Source of the DNA: Rhodoplanes serenus
GTDB taxonomy: Bacteria; Pseudomonadota; Alphaproteobacteria; Rhizobiales; Xanthobacteraceae
Length of the DNA stretch: 38,686 nucleotides
Assembly (NCBI GenBank): GCA_945861855.1
Contig: CAMAWG010000021.1
Location: forward strand, 1 to 38,686
Reading direction: 5' to 3'
Shown here: positions 23,633 to 33,816 of the stretch, one piece after another
How the letters are laid out: every line of letters begins with the position of its first letter
How positions within the stretch are numbered: position 1 is the first letter of the stretch
Notes under the pieces: generated by a model
What the model saw: only the letters and a program-made list of their open reading frames with translations
The model's database searches: none
What the model was told of the DNA's origin: nothing
Position numbers and translations under genes: made by a program

Positions 23633-26600
23633 CTACCCGCCCTCTCCCTCCGACAGCAGCGTCGCGTTGCCGCCCGCAGCCGCGGTGTTGACCGTCACGG
23701 TCTGCTCGGCGACGAAGCGGCGGAGATAATTCGGCCCGCCCGCCTTCGGCCCGGTGCCGGAGAGGCCGGTGCCGCCGAACGGCTGCGTGCCGACGACGGC
23801 GCCGATCATGCTGCGGTTGACGTAGACGTTGCCGTTGGCAAGCCGCGCGACGATTTTATCGGCCGTCGAATCGATGCGGGTGTGGATGCCGAGGGTGAGA
23901 CCCGTGCCGTTGCCGGCGATGTCATCGAGCAACGCGTCGAGCGCGTCGGCCTGCCAGCGCACCACGTGCAGGACCGGGCCGAACACCTCCTCCTGCAGGT
24001 CGCTCGCGCGGTCGAGCGCGATCATCACCGGCGGCACGAACCGCCCCGGCTCGGGCAGCGCGCGCGCCTCGTCCCAGCGGAAGATCACACGGCCCTGCGC
24101 GGCCTTGTCCGCGATCCAGCGGCCGAGACGCTGTTTCGCATCGTCGTCGATCACCGGTCCGACATGGGTCGAAGGATCGCGCGGATCGCCGAGGACAAGT
24201 TCCCTGGCGGCGCCGGCGATCATCTCGATCATGCGATCCGCCACGTCTTCCTGCACGCAGAGAAGCCGCAGCGCCGAGCAGCGCTGGCCGGCGGAGCGGA
24301 ACGCCGAGGTGACGACATCGTCGGTCACCTGCTCCGGCAAAGCCGTGGCGTCCACGATCATGGCGTTGATGCCGCCGGTCTCGGCGATGAGCGGCACGAT
24401 CGAGCCGTTTTTCGCCGCCAGCGCGCGGTTGATCGCACGCCCGACCTCGGTCGAGCCGGTGAAGGCCACGCCGGCCACGCGCGCGTCCGCCACCAGCGCC
24501 GCGCCCACTTTGCCATCGCCCGGCACGAGCAACAGCGCGTCGGCCGGCAAGCCCGCCTGGTGCAGCAGGCGCACGGCTTCCGCCGCCACGAGCGGCGTCT
24601 GCTCGGCGGGCTTGGCCACCACCGCATTGCCGGCAGCGAGCGCGGCGACGACTTGCCCTCCGAAAATCGCCAGCGGAAAATTCCACGGGCTGATGCAGAC
24701 GAACACGCCGCGGCCGCGATAGCGCAGTTCGTTCGACTCGCCGGTCGGCCCCGGCATCGGCTCCGGCTTGAGCGCGCGGCGGGCCTCGGCGGCGTAGTAG
24801 CGGCAATAGTCCACCGCCTCGCGCAGCTCGGACAGCGCATCGTCCAGCGTCTTGCCGCCTTCGGCCTGCATCAGCGCGATCAGCCGGCCGCGGCCGGCTT
24901 CGAGCAGTTCGGCGGCGCGATCGAGGATGTCGGCGCGGCGCTCCACCGGCGTCGCGTTCCACGCCGGAAATCCAGCCGCGGCGGCAGCCATCGCCGCGCT
25001 CGCATCGCCGGATGGCACCGCCCGCAATTCCTGCGGAGCCTCGCGCTTAACCTCGTCCACCAGCGCCTGAAGCGCCACGCGGTCGCCAAACTCGACGCCC
25101 TGCGAGTTGAGCCGCGCCGGACGGTAGAGATCGCGCGGCAGCGGGATGTGCGGGTTGCGCGCGTGCGCGGCGTCGCCGATCCAGGCCTGAGGCCGTTTCA
25201 GAATGTCCTCGATCGGCACCTTCGGATCGGCAGCGGCGGCGACGAACGAGGAGTTGGCGCCGTTTTCCAACAGCCGCCGAACCAGATAGGCGAGCAACTC
25301 GCGATGGCTGCCGACCGGCGCATAGATCCGGCACGCCGCGCCCGGCACCTCGGCCAGCAGCGCGTCGTACAGCACCTCGCCCATGCCGTGCAGGCGCTGG
25401 AATTCATAGCCCTCCGCGCCGCCCGCCTCCTCGATCACGCTCGCCACCGTCAGCGCGTTGTGGGTGGCGAACTGCGGATAGAGCCTGGGCCGCGCCCGCA
25501 GCAATTGGCGCATGCAGGCCATGAAGGACAGATCGGTCATCGGCTTCCGCGTGAACACGGGATAGTCCGGCAGGCCGCGCTCCTGCGCGCGCTTGACCTC
25601 GGTGTCCCAATACGCGCCCTTCACCAGTCGCACCATCAGCCGGCGGCCCAGCGCATGCGCCACATCGTCGAGCCAGCCGATCACCGCGCCGGCGCGCTTC
25701 TGATAGGCCTGCACGGCGAGCCCGAAGCCGTCCCAGCCGGCAAGCGACGGGTCGGCCAACACAAGGCCAATCACCTCCAGCGACAGTTCGAGCCGGTCGG
25801 CCTCCTCGGCATCGACCGTGAAATTGAGATCGTGGCGCTTGGCGGCGCGGCCCAGCTCCAGCACGCGTGGGACCAACTCCTTGGCCACGCGACCGCGCGA
25901 GACCGCCTCGTAGCGCGGATGCAGTGCCGAGAGCTTGACGGAAATGCCCGGCCGCGCCGGCAAGGCGGCGTTGCCCGCGCGCGCGCCAATCGCCTCGATC
26001 GCATTGGCGTAAGCCTGGAAGTAGCGTTCGGCGTCGGCGCCCGTGCGGGCGCCCTCGCCCAGCATGTCGAACGAATAGCGGAACTCGCGATGCGAGCCCG
26101 CGCGCGACAGCGCCTCCTCGATGGTCTGGCCCAGCACGAAATGCGAGCCGAGGAGCCGCATTGCCTGCCGGGTCGCCAGCCGCACCGTCGGCAGGCCGAG
26201 CCGCTTGACGATAGCATCGACGATGCCGTCCGGGGTCTCGCCGGGATGGATCACCCGCGCAGTGATGCCAAGCGTCCAGGCCGAGGCCGAGACCAGGAAT
26301 GAGCCCGAGCCTTCCGCCTGCGACCAGTCGCCGGCCGCGAGCTTGTCCTCGATCAGACGGTCGGCGGTCGCTCCGTCCGGCACCCGCAACAGGGCTTCGG
26401 CCAGGACCATGAGCGCGAGGCCCTCCTTGGTCGAGAGCGAATAGGCGTGCAGGAAATCCTCGATCCCGCCGAGCCCCCCCGAATGCGACCGGATGCTCTC
26501 GACCAGCCGCCGGGCGCGGGCGTCGATACGGGTTTCGGCGTCCTTGGGGCGCGATGCCGCCGCCAGCAGCGCGGGCGCAACCATGTGATCCGGCGGCGCA

Positions 26601-26671
26601 TAGGGGGCGGCAAAGGCACGCACAGCCCCCGTCACCCCCGCCTTGCCGCCCGGAGTTGAGGACGCGCTCAT
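23633..26671 (-). CDS. putA: Bifunctional proline dehydrogenase / L-glutamate-gamma-semialdehyde dehydrogenase
   Basis: 1012 residues. Oxidises proline to glutamate in two steps, with FAD then NAD+. The proline dehydrogenase barrel spans about 70-480 (RLVKGAYWDTEVKRAQERGL, FATHNALTVASV). The aldehyde dehydrogenase part spans about 510-990: FTGSTEVGRAIN for NAD binding, ETGG for the general base Glu, and SAGQRCSALRLL for the catalytic Cys; PFGGTGLSGTG near the end. No ribbon-helix-helix DNA-binding domain at the N-terminus, so it is a type A enzyme without repressor function. Ribosome site GAGG before ATG 26671. No regulator gene of the Lrp/PutR type is adjacent. Confidence 0.96.
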   Translation of the reverse strand: MSASSTPGGKAGVTGAVRAFAAPYAPPDHMVAPALLAAASRPKDAETRIDARARRLVESIRSHSGGLGGIEDFLHAYSLSTKEGLALMVLAEALLRVPDGATADRLIEDKLAAGDWSQAEGSGSFLVSASAWTLGITARVIHPGETPDGIVDAIVKRLGLPTVRLATRQAMRLLGSHFVLGQTIEEALSRAGSHREFRYSFDMLGEGARTGADAERYFQAYANAIEAIGARAGNAALPARPGISVKLSALHPRYEAVSRGRVAKELVPRVLELGRAAKRHDLNFTVDAEEADRLELSLEVIGLVLADPSLAGWDGFGLAVQAYQKRAGAVIGWLDDVAHALGRRLMVRLVKGAYWDTEVKRAQERGLPDYPVFTRKPMTDLSFMACMRQLLRARPRLYPQFATHNALTVASVIEEAGGAEGYEFQRLHGMGEVLYDALLAEVPGAACRIYAPVGSHRELLAYLVRRLLENGANSSFVAAAADPKVPIEDILKRPQAWIGDAAHARNPHIPLPRDLYRPARLNSQGVEFGDRVALQALVDEVKREAPQELRAVPSGDASAAMAAAAAGFPAWNATPVERRADILDRAAELLEAGRGRLIALMQAEGGKTLDDALSELREAVDYCRYYAAEARRALKPEPMPGPTGESNELRYRGRGVFVCISPWNFPLAIFGGQVVAALAAGNAVVAKPAEQTPLVAAEAVRLLHQAGLPADALLLVPGDGKVGAALVADARVAGVAFTGSTEVGRAINRALAAKNGSIVPLIAETGGINAMIVDATALPEQVTDDVVTSAFRSAGQRCSALRLLCVQEDVADRMIEMIAGAARELVLGDPRDPSTHVGPVIDDDAKQRLGRWIADKAAQGRVIFRWDEARALPEPGRFVPPVMIALDRASDLQEEVFGPVLHVVRWQADALDALLDDIAGNGTGLTLGIHTRIDSTADKIVARLANGNVYVNRSMIGAVVGTQPFGGTGLSGTGPKAGGPNYLRRFVAEQTVTVNTAAAGGNATLLSEGEGG

Positions 26672-26938
26672 TGGATACCTCGGAACCAGGTCACCGGCTT
26701 TTCCAGTCTATCAGCGACGGCACAGGCCGCGTTGCCTGCCAGGTCGGCAGACTGCGATTCAGATGTGCAGAAATTAGGCTGACTTTGCGGACCCGATAGC
26801 CGCGACACGGTCCGGCTTGCTCTTTCATTCGGCATGTTCTTTGCTGGCAGGAACTGATGAGACCGGCGCCACGCGCCAACCGACCCGCCCGCACCATCTG
26901 CTGGCATCCGATCTGCTGAGACACCAAGGGGTAGCGAC

Positions 26939-27979
26939 ATGAACGTACTCAAGAACCTCCGGCTCCGCCGTGCCGGGATCGTCCTCGCTGCGGCCGCTTC
27001 GGTCGTGCTGCTGGGCGGCCCCGCGACCGCCCAGACCGCGATCAAATTCTCGCTCGACTTCAAGTTCGAAGGCCCGTCGGCGCCGTTCCTGGTCGCCATC
27101 GACAAGGGTTACTTCAAGGCCGAAGGGCTCGATGTCACCATCGACTCGGCCGCGGGCTCGCTCGAGCCGATCAACCGCGTCGCCGCCGGCACCTACGACA
27201 TGGGCTTCGGCGACATCAACTCGCTGATCAAGTTCCGCGACGCCAATCCGACGAACGCGATCAAGGCCGTGTTCATGGTCTACAACAAGCCGGCCTTCGC
27301 GATCGTCGGGCGCAAGAGCCGCGGCGTCAGCAAGCCGAAGGACCTCGAGGGCAAGATCCTCGGCGCGCCCGCACCGGACGGCGCCTACGCGCAATGGAAG
27401 ATCTTCGTGCAGGCCAACGGCATCGACGCCTCCAAGGTGAAGATCGAGAACGTCGGCTTCCCGGTGCGCGAGCCGATGCTGCAAAGCGGCCAGGTGGACG
27501 CCATCACCGGCTTCTCGTTCTCGTCCTTCATCAACCTCAAATCGATGAACGTGCCGGTCGACGATATCGTGGTCATGCTGATGGCCGACCACGGCGTCAA
27601 CCTCTACGGCAACACCATCATCGTGAACCCCAAGTTCGCGGCCGAGAAGCCGGAGGCGGTGAAAGGCTTCCTGCGCGCCTTTGTGAAAGGGCTCAAGGAC
27701 ACGGTGAAAGACCCCTCGACCGCCGTCGATTCGGTCATCAAGCGCAACGACGTCGCCAAGAAGCCGGTCGAGCTCGAGCGCCTGAACATGGCGCTCAAGG
27801 ACAACATCGTCACGCCGGAGGTCAAAGCCAACGGCTTCGGTGGCGTCGATGCGGACCGGCTGGCCAAGTCGATCGACCAGATCGCGCTGACCTACGAGTT
27901 CAAGAACGCCAAGCCGAAAGCGGCCGACGCGTTCGACGCCTCGTTCCTGCCGTCCGCGGCCGACCGCAAGGCGAACTGA
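26939..27979 (+). CDS. NMT1/SsuA-like ABC transporter binding protein
   Basis: 346 residues. Signal peptide (about 1-31, ending GGPATAQ). Family features: SLDFKFEGPSAPFLVAIDKG, YFKAEGLDVTIDSAAGS, VAAGTYDMGFGDINSLI. Such proteins bind taurine, alkanesulfonates, nitrate-like anions, pyrimidine precursors or aromatic acids; the ligand cannot be assigned. AAGGGG lies before ATG 26939. First gene of a three-gene importer with the ATPase and permease that follow (21 bp gap). Confidence 0.9.
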   Translation: MNVLKNLRLRRAGIVLAAAASVVLLGGPATAQTAIKFSLDFKFEGPSAPFLVAIDKGYFKAEGLDVTIDSAAGSLEPINRVAAGTYDMGFGDINSLIKFRDANPTNAIKAVFMVYNKPAFAIVGRKSRGVSKPKDLEGKILGAPAPDGAYAQWKIFVQANGIDASKVKIENVGFPVREPMLQSGQVDAITGFSFSSFINLKSMNVPVDDIVVMLMADHGVNLYGNTIIVNPKFAAEKPEAVKGFLRAFVKGLKDTVKDPSTAVDSVIKRNDVAKKPVELERLNMALKDNIVTPEVKANGFGGVDADRLAKSIDQIALTYEFKNAKPKAADAFDASFLPSAADRKAN

Positions 27980-28000
27980 CGCGCGATTCCGGAGGGGGCC

Positions 28001-28783
28001 GTGTCCGCGTTCATCGCGCTTGATGGGGTGAGCCACGCCTATGGCGGGCTCACCGACGCGCCCGCGGTGGAGGGGCTGTCGATCGCGATCGAGGAGGGCG
28101 AGTTCGCAGCGGTCGTGGGCCCGTCCGGCTGCGGCAAGTCCACACTGATGAAGCTTGCGACCGGCCTGCAGTTTCCCTTCAAGGGCTCGGTGAAGGTCGC
28201 GGGCGAGGAGGTCACCAGACCGGTCAAGATCGCCGGCATGGCGTTTCAGGCGCCGACGCTCCTGCCCTGGCGGACGACTCTGGAAAACCTGCTGCTGCCG
28301 CTCGAAATCGTCGAGCCGCACCGCAGCGAGATTCGGCGCAGGCGCGTCGAATACGCCGCGCGCGCGGAAAATCTCCTGAGCTCGGTCGGCCTGCGCGGCC
28401 AGGGCGAAAAGTATCCCTGGGAACTGTCCGGCGGCATGCAGCAGCGCGCCTCGCTCTGCCGGGCGCTGATCCACGAGCCGCAATTGCTGATGCTCGACGA
28501 GCCGTTCGCCGCGCTCGACGCGTTCACGCGCGAGGAACTATGGTGCGTGATCCGCGATCTTCACGCCGCGCGCAAGATCACGATCTGCCTTGTGACCCAC
28601 GACCTGCGCGAAGCGGTGTTCCTCGCCGACCGGGTGTTCGTGATGTCGGCCCGGCCCGGCCGCGTGCTGGTGGAGCGCAAGATCGACATCCCGCGGCCGC
28701 GCGATCTCGACGTGACGTTCACCCAGGCGTTTCAGGACATCGTGCAGGAAATGCGCTCGCACATCGTGAGGGCGCGGCAATGA
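28001..28783 (+). CDS. SsuB/TauB-like ABC transporter ATPase
   Basis: 260 residues from GTG 28001; GGAGGGGG lies just upstream. Walker A GPSGCGKST, Q-loop MAFQAPTLLPWRTTLENLLL, signature LSGGMQQR, Walker B LLMLDEPFAALD, H-loop LVTHDLREAVFLADR. Its end overlaps the permease start (ATGA). Energises the importer of the upstream binding protein. Confidence 0.93.
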   Translation: MSAFIALDGVSHAYGGLTDAPAVEGLSIAIEEGEFAAVVGPSGCGKSTLMKLATGLQFPFKGSVKVAGEEVTRPVKIAGMAFQAPTLLPWRTTLENLLLPLEIVEPHRSEIRRRRVEYAARAENLLSSVGLRGQGEKYPWELSGGMQQRASLCRALIHEPQLLMLDEPFAALDAFTREELWCVIRDLHAARKITICLVTHDLREAVFLADRVFVMSARPGRVLVERKIDIPRPRDLDVTFTQAFQDIVQEMRSHIVRARQ

Positions 28784-29550
28784 ACAGCAATCTCGCCGTC
28801 CGGCTGGCGCCTTGGCTCTACACCGCCGCGCTGTTCATCGTGTGGGAGGCGGCGGTCTGGCTGTTCAAGATTCCGATCTTCTTCCTGCCACCGCCGACCG
28901 CGATCGCCAACGCCTTCGTCGAATACTGGACGCCGATCTACCGCCATTCGCTATACACGCTGGCGACGACGCTGATCGGCTTCGGCATGGCGGTCGGTTT
29001 CGGCCTTCTCCTCGGCCTCGTCGTCGGCTGGTCGCGCTCGATCTACGCCGGGCTCTATCCGCTGATGATCGGCTTCAATGCGATCCCGAAAGTGGCGGTG
29101 GTGCCGATCCTGGTGCTGTGGTTCGGCATCGGATTCGTTCCCGCGGTGCTCACCGCCTTCCTGATCTCGTTCTTCCCCATCGTCGTGAACGTCGCGACCG
29201 GGCTCGCCACCATCGAACCGGAACTCGAGGATGTGCTCAAGGCGCTGGGCGCATCGAAGCTCGACATCATGCGCAAGGTCGGCATTCCGCGGACCCTGCC
29301 GTATTTCTTCGGCTCGCTGAAGGTCGCGATCACGCTCGCCTTCGTTGGCTCGGTGATCTCCGAGAGCATCGCCTCGAACTACGGCATCGGCAATCTGATG
29401 CTGCAGGCGCAGGCGCAATTCCAGGTGCCGCTCATTTTCGCAGGCCTGGTCGCACTCGCGGTCGAGGGCATCGTGATGTACTGGCTGATGGCGATGCTCG
29501 AAGCGCGCATGACCGGCTGGGCGCAGCGGTCGGGTTTCGCGCAAGCGTAA
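28780..29550 (+). CDS. SsuC/TauC-like ABC transporter permease
   Basis: 256 residues, about six membrane helices. The EAA coupling loop reads LEDVLKALGASKLDIMRKVGIP. Start at ATG 28780, overlapping the ATPase stop; a longer open frame upstream is a shadow. Ends 6 bp from the stop of the convergent LysR gene. Confidence 0.93.
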   Translation: MNSNLAVRLAPWLYTAALFIVWEAAVWLFKIPIFFLPPPTAIANAFVEYWTPIYRHSLYTLATTLIGFGMAVGFGLLLGLVVGWSRSIYAGLYPLMIGFNAIPKVAVVPILVLWFGIGFVPAVLTAFLISFFPIVVNVATGLATIEPELEDVLKALGASKLDIMRKVGIPRTLPYFFGSLKVAITLAFVGSVISESIASNYGIGNLMLQAQAQFQVPLIFAGLVALAVEGIVMYWLMAMLEARMTGWAQRSGFAQA

Positions 29551-29556
29551 ATTGCG

Positions 29557-30453
29557 TCAAGCCGCCGAACTGCTCCGCGGCTCGGAATTCGGCGACGGTT
29601 CCGGACGCAGCGCCGCGGCGATCGTTTCAGCGATCTGCTCGCGCTCTTCCACATCGGTACCGTCGCGCACGTAGATGCCGCAGAAGATGTCCGGCAGCTT
29701 GGGCAATGGCGCGTCGTCCCAGATCGTCATGCCCGGGATGTTGGCGCGACTTCGCGGCAGTGCCATGACGCCGAAACCCGCCGCCACGGCCGTACCCAAC
29801 CCCAGGATGCTCGGGCCGATGAATGCCAATTCGCATTCGCGTCCGGCGTGGCTCAACGCGTTCATCGCGGTACGTGTGAACAAGCCTTCTTCGCCGTGAG
29901 ACACCAAAGGAATAGGGCGGCTCGGATCGATGCGAGTCGACGTCGAATGCATCCACACCAGCGACTCGGTCCAGTAGTGCCGTGTGTCGAGCGTCGGCCC
30001 CGTGGCCGAGAACCAGATCGCGAGATCGGCGTCGCCGTCGCGCAAATCCCGCAGCAGCACGTCAATGCTCGCGGTGTAAATCTCAAAGCGCAAATCTGGC
30101 CGGCGCACGCGCGTACAGGTCAGCCCGAGCGCAATGCCCGACGCTGTGAAGTCGCCGGTCGCACCGATCCGCACCGTTGTTGCCGCAGGCCGTGGCCCGG
30201 CAATGTCGAGAATCTGGTCGTTGATCGACAGGAGTCGCCGCGCATAATTGACGACAAGCTCACCCGCCGACGTCAGGCTCACCCCCGGCGCGCTCTTGTC
30301 GAGCAGATCGGTCGCAAGCAGGCCCTGCAACCGCTTGATCTGGGCGCTGACCGCCGGCTGCGTGACGCCCAGCGATTGAGCCGCCTTGGTGAAACTGCGC
30401 AGATCGACAACGGCAACCAGGGTCCGCAGAAGCTCGGTCGGGATATTGGTCAT
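29557..30453 (-). CDS. LysR-family transcriptional regulator
   Basis: 298 residues from ATG 30453, with GAAGG 4-5 nt upstream; a longer start at 30528 adds 25 residues without support. N-terminal helix-turn-helix in LRSFTKAAQSLGVTQPAVSA (about 20-40), then linker helix and a two-lobed effector domain from about 90. Convergent with the NMT1-like importer, not divergent, so regulation of that operon is not implied by position. The target may be itself; a candidate dyad is at 30565-30578. Confidence 0.9.
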   Translation of the reverse strand: MTNIPTELLRTLVAVVDLRSFTKAAQSLGVTQPAVSAQIKRLQGLLATDLLDKSAPGVSLTSAGELVVNYARRLLSINDQILDIAGPRPAATTVRIGATGDFTASGIALGLTCTRVRRPDLRFEIYTASIDVLLRDLRDGDADLAIWFSATGPTLDTRHYWTESLVWMHSTSTRIDPSRPIPLVSHGEEGLFTRTAMNALSHAGRECELAFIGPSILGLGTAVAAGFGVMALPRSRANIPGMTIWDDAPLPKLPDIFCGIYVRDGTDVEEREQIAETIAAALRPEPSPNSEPRSSSAA

Positions 30454-30822
30454 GCCACCTTCGCCCCGCACGGCCGTCCCGGAACGCCGGAACGCAACGG
30501 ATTGGGGATCCCCCCAGCAGTCATTCACAACTGGATCCCGGCCGCTGCCCCAAACCGGTATACGGTTACATAGTAAACAACAAACCTATGGCATCCAATA
30601 TTCCATTTTCACCGGGCAAAAGCCGGCCGCTCCCACGCGGGTGTCGGGATACCGCTGAAGCGCAATTTTGGCTGCTGGAACAAGGGCCCGGCGCCTGGAC
30701 TGTTTCCACACGAAACGTGCTAGGGTCCGCGGACCAACATGCAGCAGCATCCGGGGAACGTTCCCGCATTCAAGGGCCGGCCAATCCTTGCACGGGCATG
30801 AAATTGCGCTGATCCAAGCACC
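30454..30822. other. Non-coding gap between the LysR gene and the NdvA-like gene
   Basis: 369 bp with no convincing gene. It must hold both promoters of the divergent genes. The only structured element noted is an imperfect dyad GTTACATAGTAAAC at 30565-30578 in an AT-rich stretch, 112 bp upstream of the LysR start. Confidence 0.7.
30565..30578. promoter_or_regulatory. Possible LysR-type binding dyad
   Basis: GTTACATAGTAAAC is an imperfect inverted repeat (GTTNAC / GTAAAC type arms) in an AT-rich patch upstream of the LysR gene. LysR-type proteins often bind T-N11-A dyads near their own promoter. Weak evidence. Confidence 0.3.
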
Positions 30823-32646
30823 ATGAATTTCATCCGTCTCTACGCGCGCGTGCTCAAGCTCCTGGGCGACGAATCGAGGCTCGGCTGGACGCTGGCCGTC
30901 GCCAACATGTCGCTCGCGGCCGCGCAGTTCGCCGAGCCGATCCTGTTCGGCCGCATCGTCGATACGCTGGCCGGCAGCCAGAGCAGGGGCGGCGTCCCGG
31001 CCTGGAGCGACCTGCTGACGCTGTTGGCGGCCTGGGTCAGCTTCGGCTTCTTCACCATCACCTGCGGCACGCTGGTGGCGCTGCATGCCGACCGGCTGGC
31101 GCACCGCCGCCGCCATGCCGTGATGACCGACTACTTCGAGCACATCCTGCAACTGCCGCTCAGCTTTCACGGCGGCATCCATTCCGGCCGGCTGATGAAG
31201 GTCATGCTGACCGGAACCGATTCGCTGTGGTGGCTGTGGCTTGGATTTTTCCGCGAACATCTGGCCGCGTTCGTGTCGCTGCTGGTGCTGCTGCCGCTAT
31301 CGCTGTTTCTGAACTGGCGGCTGGCGCTGTTGCTGATCGTTCTCTGCTTCGTGTTCGCCGGACTGATCACGCTGGTGCTGCGCAAGGCCGAGGCTGGCCA
31401 AAGCGCGGTCGAGCGCCACTACGGCGATCTATCTGAGCGCGCCTCCGACGCGCTCGGCAACGTCGCCCTGGTGCAGAGCTACGCCCGCGTCGAGGCCGAG
31501 GTGGTGGGCCTGCGCAACGTCGTTACCAAGCTTCTGGGCGCGCAGATGCCGGTGCTGTCGTGGTGGGCGGTCTGCGCCGTACTCTCGCGCGCTTCCACGA
31601 CGCTGACGGTGCTTTCAATTTTCGTCGTCGGCATCTGGCTCAACATGCATGGCCTCACCACGGTGGGCGAGATCGTCACCTTCACGGGCTTTGCCGGAAT
31701 GCTCATTGCCCGGCTCGAGCAGGCCGTGAGTTTCGCCAACCGCCTGTTCGAGGACCGGCCGCGGCTCCAGGAGTTTTTCGAGGTTGCCGACACGATACCG
31801 GCGGTGCGCGACCGGCCCGACGCCATCGATCCCGGCCGCGTGCGCGGCCTGATCGAGTTCGCCGACGTGTCGTTCTCCTACGACGGCAAGCGCCCTGCGG
31901 TCGCCGACCTCAAGTTCACCGCGCTGCCGGGCGAGATCATCGCCCTGGTCGGCCCGACCGGCGCCGGCAAGTCGACCGCGCTCGCGCTGTTGCACCGCGT
32001 GTTCGATCCGCAGTCCGGCTCAGTCAAGATCGACGGCATGGATGTGCGCGGCCTCAAGCTCTCGGCGCTGCGCCGGAACATCGGCGTGGTGTTCCAGGAG
32101 GTGCTGCTGTTCAACCGCTCGATCGGCGAGAACCTCCGCGTCGGCCGGCCGGAGGCGACGGACGAGGAGATTCGCACGGCGGCTGCGAAGGCGCAGGCGC
32201 TGGACTTCATCGAGCGCAATCCGGAAGGCTTCGAGGCCACTGTGGGCGAGCGCGGGCGGATGCTCTCGGGCGGCGAGCGTCAGCGCATCGCCATCGCGCG
32301 GGCGCTCGTGAAAAACCCGCCGATCCTGATCCTCGACGAGGCGACCAGCGCGCTCGACGCCACCACCGAGATGAAGGTGCAGGCGGCGCTCGACGAACTG
32401 ATGAAGGAGCGCACCACTTTCGTCATCGCCCACCGGCTGTCCACCGTGCGCAACGCCACCCGCATTCTGGTGTTCGACCAGAGCCGCATCGTCGAGAGCG
32501 GGACCTTCGACGAGTTGATCCGCCAGGGCGGCGCCTTCGCCGCGCTGGCCAAGGCGCAGTTCCTTGTGGCCAATCCGCCTGACGCCGCCGCCAGCGGATC
32601 CGTCGTGCCGCCGCCGAACCGGATCGCCGAGGACGCTGCGGAATAG
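30823..32646 (+). CDS. ndvA: NdvA-like cyclic beta-glucan exporter (ABC half-transporter)
   Basis: 607 residues. N-terminal membrane domain with about six helices (1-320), then ATPase domain (about 340-580): Walker [10 protein letters not shown], signature LSGGERQR, Walker [14 protein letters not shown]-loop [10 protein letters not shown]. The N-terminus ([15 protein letters not shown]) and [15 protein letters not shown] resemble NdvA/ChvA, which export cyclic beta-1,2-glucan to the periplasm in rhizobia. Homodimer expected. The glucan synthase NdvB is not in the window, so export of another substrate stays open. No strong ribosome site before ATG 30823. Ends 3 bp from the convergent thiolase gene. 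Confidence 0.85.
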   Translation: MNFIRLYARVLKLLGDESRLGWTLAVANMSLAAAQFAEPILFGRIVDTLAGSQSRGGVPAWSDLLTLLAAWVSFGFFTITCGTLVALHADRLAHRRRHAVMTDYFEHILQLPLSFHGGIHSGRLMKVMLTGTDSLWWLWLGFFREHLAAFVSLLVLLPLSLFLNWRLALLLIVLCFVFAGLITLVLRKAEAGQSAVERHYGDLSERASDALGNVALVQSYARVEAEVVGLRNVVTKLLGAQMPVLSWWAVCAVLSRASTTLTVLSIFVVGIWLNMHGLTTVGEIVTFTGFAGMLIARLEQAVSFANRLFEDRPRLQEFFEVADTIPAVRDRPDAIDPGRVRGLIEFADVSFSYDGKRPAVADLKFTALPGEIIALVGPTGAGKSTALALLHRVFDPQSGSVKIDGMDVRGLKLSALRRNIGVVFQEVLLFNRSIGENLRVGRPEATDEEIRTAAAKAQALDFIERNPEGFEATVGERGRMLSGGERQRIAIARALVKNPPILILDEATSALDATTEMKVQAALDELMKERTTFVIAHRLSTVRNATRILVFDQSRIVESGTFDELIRQGGAFAALAKAQFLVANPPDAAASGSVVPPPNRIAEDAAE

Positions 32647-32649
32647 CAG

Positions 32650-33816
32650 CTATTTGATCCGCTCCAGCACGCTGACATAGTTCGCCACGGCAGCGCCACC
32701 CATGTTGAAGATGCCGGCGAGCCGGGCGTTGCGCACCTGGATATCGCCGGCGGTGCCGGTGAGCTGCATGGCGCAGAGTGCGTGCATCGACACGCCGGTG
32801 GCGCCGATCGGGTGACCCTTGGCCTTCAGTCCGCCCGAAGGGTTCACCGGCAGCCGGCCGTCCTTCTGGGTCCAGCCTTCCTGCAACGCCCGCGCGCCCT
32901 GCCCTTCCGGCACGAGCCCCATCGCTTCGTATTCGATCAACTCGGCGATGGTGAAGCAGTCGTGCGTCTCGACCAGCGAAAGATCGCCGAGCGTGATGCC
33001 GGCGCCGGCGAGCGCCTGCTTCCACGCGAGCGCACAGCCTTCGAACTTGAGGATGTCGCGCTTGCTCATCGGCAGGAAGTCCTGCACATGCGCGGTCGAG
33101 CGGAACGCGATAGCCTTGCCGAACTGCAGCGCGGTCTCGACATCGGCCAACACCAGCGCCGCGGCGCCGTCGGAGACGAGCGAGCAGTCGGTGCGCTTGA
33201 GCGGGCCCGCCACGAACGGATTCTTCTCGCTCGCGTTGCGGCAGAACTCGAAGCCCAGATCCTTGCGTAGTTGCGCGTAGGGGTTGCCGACGCCGTTCTT
33301 GTGGTTCTTGGCCGCGATCATGGCGAGCGCGTCGGACTGGTCGCCCCAGCGCTGGAAGTAGAGACCGGCGATCTTGCCGAAAATTCCGGCAAAGCCGCCC
33401 TCGATGTCGGCCTCCTCCCGCACGTAGGAGGCTTTCAACAGGTTTTTTCCGATCTCCGGGCCGGGCGTCGTGGTCATCTGTTCCACGCCCACCACGAGCA
33501 CGACCCGCGCGGAACCCGCCGCGATGGCCTTGAGCCCCTGCTGCACGGCCGCGGACCCGGTAGCGCAGGCGTTTTCCACACGCAGCGCGCGCTTGAAGCG
33601 CAGGTCCGGCGAGGCCTGCAGCACCAGCGAGGCGGTGAAATCCTGCGCCGAAAAGCCCGCGTTGAAATGGCCGAGCACGATCTCGTCCACATCCTTGGCC
33701 TCGATTCCGGCATCGGCCAGGGCGCCATTGACGACCCGCACGATCAGGCTTTCCACCGTCTCGCCGTCGAGCCTGCCGAAGGGGGTGTGGGCCCAGCCCA
33801 CGATGCACCCGGTCAT
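32650..33816 (-). CDS. Thiolase-like protein (SCP-x/acetyl-CoA acetyltransferase family)
   Basis: 388 residues. The nucleophilic Cys is C84 in VENACATGSAA; His residues lie in VETHDCF and in KGHPIGATGVS. The second catalytic Cys of classic thiolases (CxGGG near the C-terminus) is absent; the segment reads IFNMGGAAVANY. This is the pattern of SCP-x-like or lipid-transfer-associated thiolases, which may act in steroid or branched acyl-CoA cleavage. No partner OB-fold (DUF35) gene, often next to this type, is seen beside it. Function not certain. Confidence 0.87.
   Translation of the reverse strand: MTGCIVGWAHTPFGRLDGETVESLIVRVVNGALADAGIEAKDVDEIVLGHFNAGFSAQDFTASLVLQASPDLRFKRALRVENACATGSAAVQQGLKAIAAGSARVVLVVGVEQMTTTPGPEIGKNLLKASYVREEADIEGGFAGIFGKIAGLYFQRWGDQSDALAMIAAKNHKNGVGNPYAQLRKDLGFEFCRNASEKNPFVAGPLKRTDCSLVSDGAAALVLADVETALQFGKAIAFRSTAHVQDFLPMSKRDILKFEGCALAWKQALAGAGITLGDLSLVETHDCFTIAELIEYEAMGLVPEGQGARALQEGWTQKDGRLPVNPSGGLKAKGHPIGATGVSMHALCAMQLTGTAGDIQVRNARLAGIFNMGGAAVANYVSVLERIK

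Noticed and set aside
23603..26302. Long + strand open frame of 899 codons over putA
   Set aside because: Mirror frame of the well-supported putA on the minus strand; Arg/Ala/Gln-rich with no family motif.
26902..26917. Sigma-54-like TGGCA-N8-TGCT element before the NMT1-like gene
   Set aside because: The start site would fall inside the ribosome site, leaving almost no leader; several consensus bases differ.
26825..28483. Minus-strand open frame of 552 codons over the NMT1-like importer
   Set aside because: Shadow of the binding-protein and ATPase genes, which carry clear motifs.
30588..30812. 74-codon + strand ORF in the LysR/NdvA gap
   Set aside because: No ribosome site, no family resemblance, composition fits chance.
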